From positions 372,001-436,000 of the forward strand of contig JAWNGF010000004.1 of the NCBI GenBank assembly GCA_037039685.1: 64,000 nucleotides of DNA, in the 5' to 3' direction. The position numbers and the translations under genes are program-made. Under the pieces are notes generated by a model. It was not told the DNA's origin, made no database searches, and saw only the letters and a program-made list of their open reading frames with translations. The stretch is from Ceratobasidium sp. AG-K. Taxonomy: Eukaryota > Basidiomycota > Agaricomycetes > Cantharellales > Ceratobasidiaceae. Below are positions 1-12,055 of this stretch, piece after piece. Numbering within the stretch: the stretch's first letter is position 1; the number at the start of each line of letters is the position of its first letter.

Positions 1-1628
1 ACTCTTATTACAAACTGTGCTCAGCCAGATCTAAGTTACCACAGAGCACGTTCCGTTTGCGTACAAAATCTACCAATCACAATCATCTGACCCCAAGTCA
101 ACCGAGCCCGATCCAAATTCTGCCTATTCTTCGGAAGACCGGGACCCGGATGAAGTACTTACGGCAGAACTCAGGCCAGATGAGATCATCGAGGATACCA
201 CAGTTTTGCCTAGCGTTATTCCCGACAACGTCCAGCTAGCTGGTAGTCCACCGGATATTGTCACGCCTCCTCAGAACCCACTTCAGAAAACGCCCATTAA
301 AACCCCAGGCCTTGGCGCGTTGGGGACCGCAGGGAATGCCGAAGCAAAGAAGACAGACCCCGAAGCTTACAAGCAAGCCTTTTGTACTCCAGTTACGATC
401 GATTTTGTGGGCGTATGGTAGGTTTATTGATTTGTCTTTCGTGGTTAGAAGACTTGACGCAAATGCATACCCAGGGACACCGTCGGCAGTGTGGGTAAGC
501 CACACGGTATAACCAAACCAGTCCTTTATATTTATAAGGTGTGACATCGTAGGGGCGGTGGTACCACAAACTTTGCCATTTATTGACTATAATCCAAGCA
601 TCCGAATCTTCAGGTTCGTCGTATTATATCCAATCGCCTCGTACTTGCCAATCGGACTATACCAGACAAGCTCTAGCCCTAGACGAACACCGTGCCAATT
701 TTGTCCCCAATCTCTGGGATCACGGACGTACCCACAAAGGGCAAGATGTCCGCGAAGTTTGGTTCCGTGGTCAACACACCGACGTGGGGGGCGGTGCCCC
801 TCCTCCATCTACTGCTACGCCAGACCACCCATTCACCGCATTGAGCAACATTTCACTTCGATGGATGGTCCAGCAGTGTCTCGAAAATAAGACGACGGTC
901 GTACTCGATTACGAGAGCATGGCGCTCTATCGACAGGAGCGGGTGTTGGAGTATCGTCCTGCCCAGCCTGATTTGGGTATGTACAAGGATAAGATAAAGC
1001 AAGCAGAGAAGACGCCGCCTGAGGAGGGTCGCAAGGCCGCAGTTGAAAGGGCAACTAAGGAGGCGAGGGAGGCAGCGCAAAACTATCGAGGGGTTTTGTA
1101 TGGGGCTTCGTCCGCCTTAGACAAGGTCGACGTCAAGCATACCCTGTACGAGGCTGCAGGAACATTCTCCCCTTGGAACGTCCTTGAACTATTTCCGTCC
1201 TCCCGACCTGCCCAGACTGAGAACGGCCCCGTGATAACTCACAAGTAAGCAAACTTGTGATTTTCTACAAGTTCGGGTTCAATAACTGCTTGCGCAGACC
1301 CAATCTATGGAATACGCGCGCGGTATACCGTCGCAAGGCTACCGAACCAGTCTTTATCCACGCCTCAGTAAAAGACTTTCTGCTAACACCTGAGGGCAGG
1401 AATTACGTTCCTAGCGTAACCTGGCAGGGGTTTAAGGATGGGGAGCTGCCTCCTATCGAGAGCTATGAAGAGAATCCCATGGACTGGCCTCAACCAGGGC
1501 TTGACAGGGACACTATCATTGCAGCCCTGAAGATGAATTGGAAATCGAGCCCGGGGTGGGGGGAGCGACTCAAGAATTCGGCGACCTCGATTGGGGGTAA
1601 GATTGGTCGACTTTTTAGGTTGGGCTAG
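1..1628 (+). CDS. DUF2235 alpha/beta-hydrolase-like protein, 3' part (5' end outside the window)
   Basis: The gene enters from the left edge. Exons read as about 36..417, 475..494, 553..613, 666..1244 and 1298..1628 (stop), with phases agreeing throughout; the second exon is only 20 nt. Family-typical blocks appear in order: VPFAYKIYQ near 47-73, TPVTIDFVGVW at the end of the first visible exon, DTVGSVG in the microexon, TLPF...IRIFRQALALDEHRANF across the next junction, then VWFRGQHTDVGGG near 760-798. These are hallmarks of the DUF2235 (T6SS phospholipase effector Tle1-like) catalytic domain, which is common in basidiomycetes; the HxDVGGG block sits near the presumed catalytic His/Asp. The nucleophile Ser motif (GFSRGA) would lie upstream, outside the window. 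The family is secure; the substrate is unknown. Confidence 0.9.
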
Positions 1629-2319
1629 GGGCGTATGGTTAGTCATGTATTGTTTTGGAATGAAGTGGAAGAAGCTTTGTGCTGTACTGATTGATACTGA
1701 TTGAATAATAGCCTTTGTTTCTGAATACCTGTCTGACGCATCGCTCGGGGGGGGGGGGGGGACACTAACCAAGTCAATTTAGTGTGTGTAAATAACCAGG
1801 TTGCGTGTGCTCACGTTATTTGGTTAGATTTTAATTTCCCTGGACGAGCACAGTGAGCTCGAGCAAATTAATGATTTCGCCGTGCGAACAAACCACTTAA
1901 TCGATATCACGGAAGGACGTGGCTCAATTTTTAGGGAGGCAAGTTATCCGTCCAGTATTCGACAAGCATCCGCCCCTCGCATACAGCAACCCTTGAACCT
2001 ACCTTTATATTATTGTAACTACCCAACTGTATGCTAACCCCATGAGTAACTCGGGGACCCGGAGTGGGTACTTGAAGGTTCGCATGATACTCGATGACCA
2101 TTCTATTCCCGAAACGACTGGAGTCCACCACACGCACAATTTCCCAAATCATAGGTACGGATCGTGTCCCGTTGCACCAAATTCCGTTATGCATGTAATT
2201 GATATCTCTTGACGTCATGTGGAGCCTGTCTTATGTTAACCGGCACGTCATGATCAGAGAAAGCAATATAAGGGACGGGCGACGCGCACCGGACGTCGCG
2301 GATCGCAAAGCTGTTCAAA
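1629..2319. other. intergenic; 15-nt poly-G tract, no gene seen
   Basis: This holds the 3' flank of the DUF2235 gene, a run of 15 G (1747-1761), and the likely promoter of the next gene. Open minus-strand stretches at 1931-2218 and 2187-2480 show no recognisable motif and overlap the neighbouring gene, so they are not called. Confidence 0.5.
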
Positions 2320-2845
2320 ATGTCTACAACTTTGGATGTTTGGGACAAGTACGTGATAACGTCGTTTGTGTATTGGATTTTGCTCATGGATGCGGAGGGA
2401 TGTTGGTGCCACTCTATATCGGGTCGCAAAGCAACGGAAGGTTTCGGATAAAATCCTACTTTCTCTATTCGAAGCAGCAATCGTCGAGTCTCAGTCAGTC
2501 AAATTTTAGTTTCGTTTAATAATGACAACTGAACTCCTCTCAGCATCAGAAACTGCAAGTATCCCCAATGCAAAAAAAAAACTAAATAATCATATAATTT
2601 TAGTGAACTATGGTCATGCCGACAGTCTCGGAGTGCTTCAACAGAGGCCGTCGTGTGGATGGACCAATGTCATGGACGTTGAACACGCTACCAATGCGTT
2701 TATTGACCAAGCCCTTCGAAAGGACAAGCCTGACATGACGGCAGGAGCGCTTGCACAAGAGGTCCAGGTTTCTGCGTATCCTGAGAGGTATCCTGCCGCC
2801 GAGTCCATGGCGAGAACGATTATTGAGGTCCTGGGCGGGTTTTGA
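2320..2845 (+). CDS. small lysozyme-like protein with an actinobacterial-type YGxxDSLGxxQQRPSxGW motif
   Basis: Four exons, 2320..2348, 2398..2493, 2544..2554 and 2604..2845, give an uninterrupted 125-residue protein. Exon 3 is an 11-nt microexon, and the following intron is GC-AG (gcaagt at 2555). The core LFEAAIVESHIRN then NYGHADSLGVLQQRPSCGW, followed by MDVEHATNAFIDQAL and VQVSAYPERY, matches a family widespread in actinobacteria and present in some fungi (YGDRDSLGLFQQRPSQGWG type). The layout resembles lytic-transglycosylase/lysozyme folds: a Glu in VES, then a GxxQ-like block. Fungal relatives I recall are longer and secreted. This product starts MSTTLDVW, with no signal peptide and little before the domain, so it is cytoplasmic or lacks an upstream exon. 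Splice junctions are supported by continuity of the conserved motif. Enzyme activity is inferred, not shown. Confidence 0.75.
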
Positions 2846-3680
2846 TATTAGCTTAGCTTTGTGGCGGCTAAATGGGATTGGGAGGATGTATGGGATCATT
2901 GAATACATTACTGATTGGGCGTACTAGCTTGGAGTGGGTATTCTTCGGATCGAAAGGTTATGAATTTCGTGCGCTAATCCAGACATAGGGCCGCATGAGA
3001 ATATTTGCTCGTCCAAGATGTGAAATAGCTGGCTCCTGGTTGGAATGACCCAGTTTAGGAAACTACAATCAATCACTTTGAGTTGAGGCCAGCGAGGTAA
3101 ACAGGATGCCGTGGTGCTGTGTAGGTGCGTTTACAAGGGCCACGCAGCACCAAATTCGAGCATGCTCTGGGGCAAGGTAAGGTAAGAGACCTAGGATAGG
3201 CGTGCTTAGATTCGATCGATGGTCGGGCCGCCTTGCCAGACTTGATACACGCGTGCCGTTCAGGAAGGGTCGCACCTCCGTATATGGTTGCTTTTGTTGA
3301 CAAGAACCATTCCGGCAGGACGAAAGTAGACAGAGTTGCAACAAGGCAGAGAGGGTAGAGATGAGAAAAAGACCAACAAAGGCGACGACAAGCGTGAGTC
3401 AGGAAGCATATGGATGTCGCCGGTGTGTCAAGGGATGGTTAAACAATAGAGATGCGCCATTATAACCCCATGATTCGCGCGGAAAATGACTTTCACAGGA
3501 AGAATCGAGTTTCTCAGCATGATTAAGCTCTTGCACGCAGAAAAACGAGGAGGAAATGAGCCGACAAGGCAAAATCGCCCGGAGCCAAACGCCAATCAAA
3601 CCAAGCTAAGCACCTTACGCCATGAGCTCGAGTTTCTAGACCTAATCCTACGATTACCACTGAGGTAGCGTGAGCGAGAA
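2846..3680. other. intergenic, no gene seen
   Basis: The 3' flanks of two convergent transcription units meet here. Short open frames on both strands lack splice-consistent extensions or motifs. Confidence 0.4.
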
Positions 3681-4080
3681 AAATGTTGATGGTGGCAGAG
3701 CGCAACCGGATGAACCCGCATGGGCAACTGCAAGCGAGTGTGCCCGCGTCGACAAATGCTCCACCGGGTCCGACTTCCGACTCCCGGTGAATTACATAAG
3801 CGCGGTTGTCATTGAATTCGCCTTCCATATCCACGATCCACATATCTACTCTATCACGTCTCGTTCAAGCCACAAGAGCCTAGTTGGTGAAATTATACCT
3901 GTGAGACTCCCCCCCCCCCCCCCCCGAGTGAGGGTCCCGTCCCGGACACCAGAGCGCTCGCCTACCTGCGTGCAATGGATCAAATTTCTGGGATAGAATA
4001 AATGCTCGCCTTGATACACCCCCTTGTCCACATCTCCAACGACCAATCACTTGTCGTCTATGCAAGAAGAACCGGGTTTA
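3681..4080 (-). pseudogene. decayed duplicate of the lactonase gene 3' end and its downstream DNA
   Basis: This stretch aligns with 4236-4580, which holds the lactonase 3' end and 3' flank. Shared blocks include a tract near 3685-3706 matching 4239-4260, the end of the reading frame, and the stretch encoding WLVVG..DKG. On the minus strand the copy still reads an ERSGVRDGTLT.. to IISPTRLLWL tail, like the functional gene's ERAGVRGESLT.. to VIAPTGFLWV. It lacks the proper stop and contains a run of 17 C (3909-3925; G on the coding strand). It is best read as a tandem partial duplication that has degenerated. Confidence 0.7.
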
Positions 4081-4390
4081 CTAGGATGGATTGGCTCTTG
4101 TATAGAAAACAAAGGAGAGATATAGTTGTCAGATTAAAGCCATTCGATCATGACTCGGTTCAGCCAATCAACCACACCCCAAGTCCAAAGACATCTAGTA
4201 CAACTCGTCAATCAGCGTCTTGAGACCTCGCACAGGAAAATGTTGGTGGTGGCAGAGCGCAACCGACCATGCCCGCACGTGGTCGCGTGGACAAATGGTG
4301 CATCGGGTTTCAATCCCCGATAGGCTTATATAAGAATGGTTGTCATTGAATACACCCACGATCTACATGTCTACTCTATCATCTTTATTC

Positions 4391-5635
4391 TCAAACCCAT
4401 AGGAACCCAGTCGGCGCAATAACCCCGGCGAGACTAGCTACCTCCGTGAGAGACTCGCCTCGTACGCCGGCGCGTTCGTATACCTGTGAACCCTTAGCTA
4501 AATTTCTGGGACGCAACCTAAGAACTAACCTTGACGCCACCCTTGTCGGAACCTCCGACGACCAACCACTTGTCGTCTTCTCCACCAAACGCCGCTCCTC
4601 GCGCGTGGTTCAACCCAGTACGGATTGAATTGACGAGTTTGAAGCTCGACACGTCTCCATTTTTAATCGGCGAAAATATGGAAATACTATCTCCCTCGGG
4701 GTCTGTTTCGTTTCGGTTCGTGGCGAATAGGAGGGGTTCTGGTTTGGTGACGAGGAGAAGTTCGGCGGCGAGCAGGGGTAGGGCGGGAGTTGCACCTCTT
4801 GGAGCCGTCGGATCCGGAGTTGGGGTGTGCGAGGTTGTGTTTGTGTTTACCGAGACGGCCAAGTGGGTCGGAGGCAAGGGAAGGGTGGAGAGCGATACGA
4901 GGTGTTTGGATGGAGTGTCGAGGGTATGGGCGGATAGTGTATTAGTGAGCTCGTCGATCACATACAGTACGTCATCTGCAATAATTAGCTAAAATCCACC
5001 ACAAGCTTTGGGACTCACCGAATATCTGAACGTGCCTCGGTCCTGCACCTGGCTTGCTAGCCTTGACTTCACCGACTTCGGCCCATTCGCCCTTGTCGTT
5101 CTTCTTGAACCTGATGACGCGATCTGATCCAAGGTCGGGCACAAACAACTCGTCACGATACGGAAAGATCTGGTGCGGATGGGGCGACGTCTGCCTCGCC
5201 TCGTTTGGCCCAGACCCTGTCAACTGGATCGGCGCACTCGCAGACAAAAAGTGAGGAGCTGTGGTCGACAGCGGGACCGACAAGATATTCCCAGACGAGT
5301 ACTAGTCCTATTAGTACGGTCCACAACAACTAGAATAAGCTCACATTGCCAACCACTACTTCGTCCCCGAGCACAGCCAGATGCGCCGGATCCTGTCCTG
5401 CACTTCCCACCGTCTCGAGCAGCTTGAGCTTTCCATCTGGCTGCAGTCGGAACAAGTGCACTTTCCCGTCATCGACTTCATTCGTCGCAAGAATCAACGA
5501 CTTTTCACTCGGATGGGCCGCAACCCAGCTCGGATTCATCCCCGCAGGAGACTGTGCAATCGGCTTGAGCTTGCCATTCTCAAACTCAAGCGTGGTGATG
5601 TTGGGCGTGTACGAGGCGACCAGGATGCGAGGCAT
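4391..5635 (-). CDS. lactonase, 7-bladed beta-propeller (6-phosphogluconolactonase-like)
   Basis: Four exons, complement(4391..4483, 4530..4975, 5019..5301, 5345..5635), give 370 residues with agreeing phases; introns are 43-46 nt. The start at MPRILVASYT (5635) places the family's first beta strand at the N-terminus; an in-frame ATG 24 nt upstream (5659) is possible. Recognisable blocks are NPSWVAAHPS, LILATNEV, HPHQIFPYRDELFVPDLGSD near the middle, GPRHVQIF, DVLYVIDEL, and the C-terminal LNHARGAAFGG...WLVVGG and APTGFLWV, all typical of the PF10282 lactonase family. Such proteins hydrolyse sugar lactones or related cyclic esters in the cytosol; the exact substrate cannot be told. No signal peptide is seen. 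A decayed copy of its 3' end lies just downstream. Confidence 0.93.
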
Positions 5636-5659
5636 GGCGGTGGGCGAGTGCGAGTCCAT

Positions 5660-6635
5660 ACATGTCCTTGTTGCCGTTTTGGGACGGACGAGCCATCGAT
5701 CGGGGTGACGTAATCACCGAGGTTTGTCCTCGTTTAAGGCGAGCATTCTACTTTTTTGCGCGGATGTATCTGTGGGTGTGTTCTACACGCTGTTGGGGTA
5801 GAATCACTTTTACCGAGGTCGTAGCGGTTCAACGTGTCCTAGGCAAGTACCACAGGTACACATATGAAATGTCACCAAACAATAGACGCTAGATACCTAC
5901 CATGAGGTTGCATGTAACGTACCGAACCACACAGTACATTCTTATCCCACGGCACTATCGTAGTTAAGATTGCGTGACCTTGGCGCCTATGAGGGTGTGT
6001 CGAGCACGACAGCTGTAACCCACAGGTGTGTCTGCACTCATGGTGCCTTTTCTACGCTCCGATTGTTCCGTGAGATACCTCAGACTTGACCGCTTACACA
6101 CCAATCTTTTCGCAACTTTCTTCCCTGACTCCTCATGGCTTTAACCACGCCCTCTCCTAGTCACAAAATCCATGCCGATGTATGCGCGCGTATCACACGA
6201 ACCACGCACCGGAGGCGAAGAATCAAACTTATACCTTACACCAACGACTTAACGGGCTTATCGCTCACCACTCCGGCCTCCGATCACGTGAATTTCCACA
6301 GATCTCAGTCTACCCCTTGCCCGTTCCTGATCTCCATAATTAATTACGCGCCCAATCACCTGCTTGCGCAACTGCCCTTGCGGCCTTGTGCCTAGACGAT
6401 CGCCACGCCGACCCGCTTACTCTGCTCCGGTCTGAAACCTCTCAGCTAGGATGTATCAGTCTCCTTGTTTGGGAATTTCTTTCTTCCATGAGTTCAAGGG
6501 CAGGCCGTAATAGGAGGAAAATTATAGTCTATGCACCTCCGGTACTTGGTCTGCCTGGGCCTGTTCGGCTCGGGACTAGTTCTAGCGGTTCACAGGTATT
6601 AATACCACCCGCTCTCGTCGACAAACTCCATCGAC
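5660..6635. other. intergenic between divergent genes; shared promoter region
   Basis: This separates the start of the lactonase gene (-) from the start of FAD oxidase copy A (+). Open frames at 6135-6395 and 6386-6763 have no conserved content. No clear regulatory motif could be assigned. Confidence 0.4.
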
Positions 6636-8925
6636 ATGTACGTTCCTCAAGTCTTACTCTCAGCATTGGCTTTTACGCCTCCATACGACGTCCTCACGTC
6701 GGAATGGCACGCATTGAACGTGACGGTCCAAGGCCGACTCGAGCGAGGCGTTCCACTCTCTAGAGCGTGCTTTGAGCGTGCTGGAGCGGGCGTGGCTGGT
6801 GCCTTGTCGAGCGGCGAGTGCGCGAGTGTTCAGGCTGGCTATGTCTCGCCCGGTGAGTATCTTCCTATCTAAATAGAATTACTCTGAGTTTCTGGTAGAA
6901 TTTCGAGTGACCAAGTTTGGTCAGGCCATAAATGTAAGCCCTGAATTTGGAATGTAACGCGAGCTGACTTGGTACAGACCCAGTTCGAGATTTGTCAAAA
7001 AACCGATAAAGGGTGTCTCATTGACCCTGTTTTGCCGACCAACGCGACCGCATATACGCCACCCAAGGTGTGCCACCAAGGAAGTGTCTCACCCTATTAT
7101 GTGAGTTGGGCTCTTTTAGTCGTGGATTCTGTCTGACCAGGTGTAGATCGATGTCCGGAATGCAGATGATGTTAGGGCTGGGTTTAGGTTTTCGAGACGA
7201 ACGGGTGTGCCGCTTGCTATCAAGAATACTGGCGCGAGTATCGAATTTCTCGGCTCGCTTAGTCATGGCTGATGATCAGAGTAGCACGATTATGCTGGGC
7301 GTAGTGTGGCCCCCGGAACATTGTCGCTTTGGGTGAGTTTTATATCCGTTCGCGTGGGTATATGCTAACTCTGAGTAGACATTTAACATCAAACATGTGA
7401 GTAAGGATGCGGATCGCGGTGGGTTGGAAGCTCATTTAATGTAGATCACCTATGATACATCTTTTGTGCCCGAAGGTTGTGGTGCCGGGACCACAGGCGT
7501 TCCGGTGATGACCTACGGAGTAAGTTACACGATAACTACATCCACCCGAATTCTGATACCTCCTAGGCGGGGCAAGACTTCTGGTCGCTCTATCAATTTG
7601 CCGACGCGCATAATGTCACGATTATTGGTGGTAGCGCAAAAACTGTTGGCGCTGCCGGTGGATGGGTTCAGGTACGCTCCCAGGCACCTCCCTCGGAAGA
7701 TCAACTTATCGCATCTCAGGGTGGTGGTCACTCGCTCCTAAGCAACACCTATGGTCTAGGCGTCGATCGTGTACGCCAATTCCGAGTTGTTACCCCCGAC
7801 GGAATTCTACGCACCGCTAATGCGTGCCAAAATACCGATTTGTTCTGGGCGCTACGAGGTGGTGAGGAGGAGGAACGTTTGGTGTAGTGATGGAGGCGAC
7901 GTCTGAAGTCGTACCATACCGTGTGCGGACTGTCGTAAGTGGGCGTTTTCCCGGTCAGGTTTTGGCGCTCATTAAGCGGGTATTCGTAGAATTTGCTCTG
8001 GAAGTATAACCAGACACCCGAAAACGTCGATGCCTATATGCGGCTCTTGGCCACATACGGCGAAAAGTGGGCCAGGGATGGATGGGGCGGATACATCTAT
8101 CCCACCACTTCGATGATGACCCATCCCAAACTTGATGTCACGCAAGCCACTGCGAGTCTCAAACCGCTCCTCGAATTTCTCAATTCTTCCAAGAATGGAA
8201 AAACTATTGGGAGCTTCGAGTGGAAAGAATTTGATAGATATGCACCACTTGCCGAACTGATCGTAGATACGGTTCAAATTGTGAGTGAATATCTCCGAGT
8301 CTTACTCATGAAGCTAAATCGGGTAAAAGCCGATCGGAATGAATTTTGCAGCCGCGTCTCGCTTAGTACCTTCCGCTCTCTTTGCTCCGGCCAGCCGATC
8401 GGCTCTTCAGGCTTCGCTCGTCGAGTCGTACAAGCGTGCCTCTGGACAGCTCACGTTATTCTTTACTACCCCATACACCTACAATGCGACCAGTCCTACG
8501 AGTGTTACGCCAGAGTGGAGAACTTCCATCTGGCACGCGCTCGTTCTCACTGTCTGGCCCTATGATGGAGGTCCGAGCGCGGCACGGAATGCTTATGCCG
8601 GTTTGGAGATGCCATTGAGCCACTGAGGGAATTGACGCCCGGTGGAGGAGCATATCATGTGAGTTCAGCCACTTATTAATCAGAATTGTGGCTGAAGATA
8701 TGCTAGAATGAGGCGAGTGTCTATGAACCCGATTGGTCGTCTTCGTTTTGGGGTTCGAACTATCCCAAGCTGCTGCAAGTCAAGAAGAGGTATGACCCGG
8801 ATGGATTGTTGGACTGCTGGCATTGTGGTGAGTTTCGCAGTCTCTCGATCTATAGTCAGATACTCAAGGCGTACATAGTGGGTTGGAAAGGCCGGAATAC
8901 GCCGATTGCGTCGTGCTATGTGTAA
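6636..8925 (+). pseudogene. secreted FAD-linked oxidase, tandem copy A, with two frameshifts
   Basis: This follows the 13-exon plan of its four paralogues: exons begin 6636, 6899, 6978, 7147, 7285, 7379, 7445, 7567, 7720, 7990, 8330, 8707 and 8879; stop at 8923-8925. Content: short hydrophobic leader, VGG-type N-terminus, KNTG then HDYAGRS across the exon 4/5 junction (the flavin-attaching His of FAD_binding_4/BBE oxidases), VGAAGGWVQ-GGGHS, and a C-terminal BBE domain (NEASVYEPDW, NY, KKRYDPDGLLDCWHC). The intron after exon 4 begins GC (7234). Two single-base losses break the frame: near 7863-7866 in the glycine codons of exon 9, and near 8610 (atgcc where paralogues suggest atggcc). Either a pseudogene or two homopolymer sequence errors. 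Confidence 0.82.
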
Positions 8926-9693
8926 TATCTGGAACGATATTCTGATAATTGCTATATGTGTATCAAATTGAAATTGAATTGACAAGGGCTTTAGCTAAAC
9001 TCCTACGGGATAAGATCGGGCAACGTACTCCGATCGCGCGCTGTCGATCAATGTCTGCTCTATTTGCGGGTGTAAGCCCATGTTTAGGTCGTGTCACTCA
9101 GAGCGTCGTGGTGAACACATCCCAACATTTAGCTCATGTAGTTTGGCCAATTGGAGGAATCTTCAGGCGTCTGCTCAAGCCTAACACCTAGTCGAATACC
9201 TTTGTTGCTGCCTCTCCAAATTAATTCGCCGCTCAGGCTCGGATGGCTCGCGTCACGTGGATTACTCATCAAGTGCCTGACCCGCTCGGGCTTACCAACA
9301 CGAACCATAATCTTTTACGCGTTTTTTGCCACTTTTGCCACTGCTTGCTTCCCATATCAACTTGTCACAGTTTGAGTGGTAGTCTATACCTGGAACAATT
9401 GATCCCGATCGAGATTCGACTTGATTTCCGGTTTTATGGTTCGATTTGCCCACTCCTCGCCGAATAAGTCAGCTCGTTTTAGCACCTGTTTTCGACAAAT
9501 GTCGTCCCGCCCCCTCTTTTATTCCATTGTTTTCCTAACAAAGTTATATGTGGCAAGCCGACCCACAAAGGGCCCCCGCTACGCCCCGGCGACATCTCAG
9601 CCGGACGCGCTTTCATTTCGCCTAAGCCGTGATTGCCGGGGTCGCTCGACAATTAAAAGCCGCCGCTCCCTTCGACCTCGAGCCATCAGAGCA
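8926..9693. other. intergenic, promoter of copy B
   Basis: No gene seen. It contains the presumed promoter of FAD oxidase copy B; an upstream in-frame extension from 9421 is non-conserved and contains no ATG aligned with the paralogues. Confidence 0.4.
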
Positions 9694-12055
9694 ATGTTTC
9701 TCACTCTGGGACTCGCGCTACTCCTTCCCACGCTTGCTACTGCAAAGTCGCCCTATGAGGTTCCCAAAGCCGAATGGGACGCGCTGAATGTTACGGTCGG
9801 CGGCCGACTCGGACGCGCGGTTCCCATCTCACGGTCTTGTTTCTCACTCGTTGGTACCAACGTGACCGGCACACAGTCCAGTGCCAACTGTGCAACTGTA
9901 CAAGGGGCTTACCTCTCTGATGGTAAGTACTGGGGCTGCTCGCTCGATGGGTACTAAGACCTGCCCATTGTAGAATTTCGTAGTACCCGATTCGGGCAAG
10001 CACTCAACGTGAGTAGGTCATAAATGACATTAGTAGTGAGCTAACCCAGGTGGCGCAGACACAATTCGAAATTTGTCAAAAGACAGGAGAGGGATGTCTC
10101 CTCGATCCCAGTTCGCCAACCAACGCGAGCGCGTATACACCCCCCAAGGTCTGCTCCCAAGGTAATCTCCCTCCATTTTATGTAAGTGACCCCAAATTAT
10201 CCTATGCGAGGGCCATCTGACTTGGTGGGCATTTGCTACAAACCTCGTCGTAGATCAATGTCCAGAACGCGGATGATGTCAAAGCCGGATTTGCATTCTC
10301 GAAACGGACGGGCGTACCACTTTCCATCAAGAATACAGGTGTAAGTGTCGGACCTTTTGTTTAGTCAGGGCTATTGCCAACTGATTGGTTGATTCGCGTA
10401 GCATGATTATGCCGGTAGGAGCACGGCTACTGGAACACTGTCCCTTTGGGTAAGTCTTTTTTGACAAACGTTTGTCCCCTTTACTAAGCCTTGCATAGAC
10501 AACGCATATCAAATACGTAAGTGGGCGACCACTGCGATTCTCCACGAGCTCATTTGAAGTAGATCAACTACTCGACGGCCTTCATCCTGAAGGTTGTGGT
10601 GCTGGGACGAAGGGTGTTCCTGTGGTCACATATGGAGTAAGTTACCTTGTCGCCTCACCTCGATTTACGTGTTGACAGTTCGCAGGCTGGAGAATCATTC
10701 CAATCGCTGTACGAATTCGCTGAAGGACATAATATTACGTTTATTGGAGGCAGCGCGAAAACCGTTGGCGCTGCAGGTGGATGGGTGCAGGTACGTTTTA
10801 TCGGGGCTTGCATGAATTCGGCCAGGCGCTGATCTTGTTCTCTGAAGGGGGGTGGTCATTCCATCCTATCTAATACGTATGGACTTGGCGTAGACCGAGT
10901 TCGGCAGTTCCGAGTTGTCACACCCGATGGGATTTTGCGCACTGCCAATGCGTGCCAGAATAAAGATCTATTCTGGGCGTTAAGAGGAGGAGGGGGCGGA
11001 ACTTTTGGTGTAGTCTTGGAGGCTTCATCTGAAGTTGTGCCTCGTCCCGTGTCAACTATTGTGAGTACTTTCTCGTCAAATGGATCAACTGAAGCCAACG
11101 GCACCATAGAGTCTATTTTGGCGATGGACGCAAACTCCTGAGAACGTAAACGCGTACCTGAGTCTTTTGGTGATGTATAGCGAGCAGTGGTCAAAGGAAG
11201 GATGGGGTGGATACATTTATCCAACGACTTCGATCCTTACCCATCCTACCCTAAACGCCACTCAAGCCGCTGTGAGCCTCAAGGCACTAACCGATTTCTT
11301 GGATTCTTCGACGAATGGTACTGGTGCGAGCGTAGGAAGCTTTGAATGGAGGCATTATGATAGCTTCAAACCACTCGTCGAGGATCTTGTGGAAACACTG
11401 CAGATCGTAAGCCATAGTGCCAGTCTTCACCGCTGCCTGGACTAACGTGATATGAAAGCCTATCGGGCTCAATTTTGGAGCCGCGACCAGACTCATTCCG
11501 GCCGCTCTCTTCTCACCTGTTACAAAACCGGCCCTCCTTGACGCACTCATCAAGTCATATAACTACTCTTCCGGGCAATTGGCGTTATTCGTCACCACAC
11601 CATACTCCTATAAGGTGACGAGTGACACGAGCGTAGTGCCAGCGTGGAGAAACTCGATCTGGCACGCCTTGGTTTTGACCGTCTGGCCGTACAATGGAGG
11701 CCCAGCTGCAGCTAATAGTGCATATGGCGGCTTGACAAAGGCAATTTCACCGTTGAGAGCTCTTACGCCCGGCGGCGGCGCATACCAGGTCAGTCACGTT
11801 TTTTCCTAGATTCTGCTCTCAGCTGAATGGTTTTCAGAATGAGGCAGACGTATATGAACCTGATTGGTCGACCTCGTTTTGGGGGACTAACTATCCAAAG
11901 TTACTCCAGCTGAAGAAGAAGTATGATCCGAATGGGTTATTGGACTGTTGGCATTGTGGTGAGTTTGGGTCTTACTAGTTGATAACAGGATATTGAGAGC
12001 GCATACAGTGGGGTGGAAGGGCAAAGATACACCAATTGCGTCGTGCTATATTTAG
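9694..12055 (+). pseudogene. secreted FAD-linked oxidase, tandem copy B, one frameshift
   Basis: Thirteen exons: 9694..9922, 9974..10008, 10059..10181, 10254..10340, 10402..10449, 10499..10516, 10563..10636, 10686..10790, 10848..11060, 11110..11406, 11459..11788, 11838..11958 and 12009..12055. The start (MFLTLGLALLLPTLATA) gives a clear signal peptide. The flavin-His block is KNTG|HDYAGRS, then GAAGGWVQ|GGGHS and [15 protein letters not shown], and a BBE C-terminus ending LLDCWHCVGWKG..PIASCYI. The closest characterised group I know is the FAD-dependent isoamyl-alcohol-oxidase-like secreted enzymes; the substrate is unknown. Exon 7 is 74 nt instead of 75: at 10586-10587 two C stand where copy A has three in the codon before the conserved EGCG. 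With that base the reading gives 575 residues. One-base deletion or sequence error. Confidence 0.85.

Noticed and set aside
2187..2480. Minus-strand open frame of 97 codons
   Set aside because: It overlaps the lysozyme-like gene, whose four exons preserve a known motif; the minus frame has none.
10565..10640. Alternative splicing to rescue FAD copy B exon 7
   Set aside because: Every acceptor and donor tried either removed the conserved EGCG block or left the frame broken. A single missing base explains it better.
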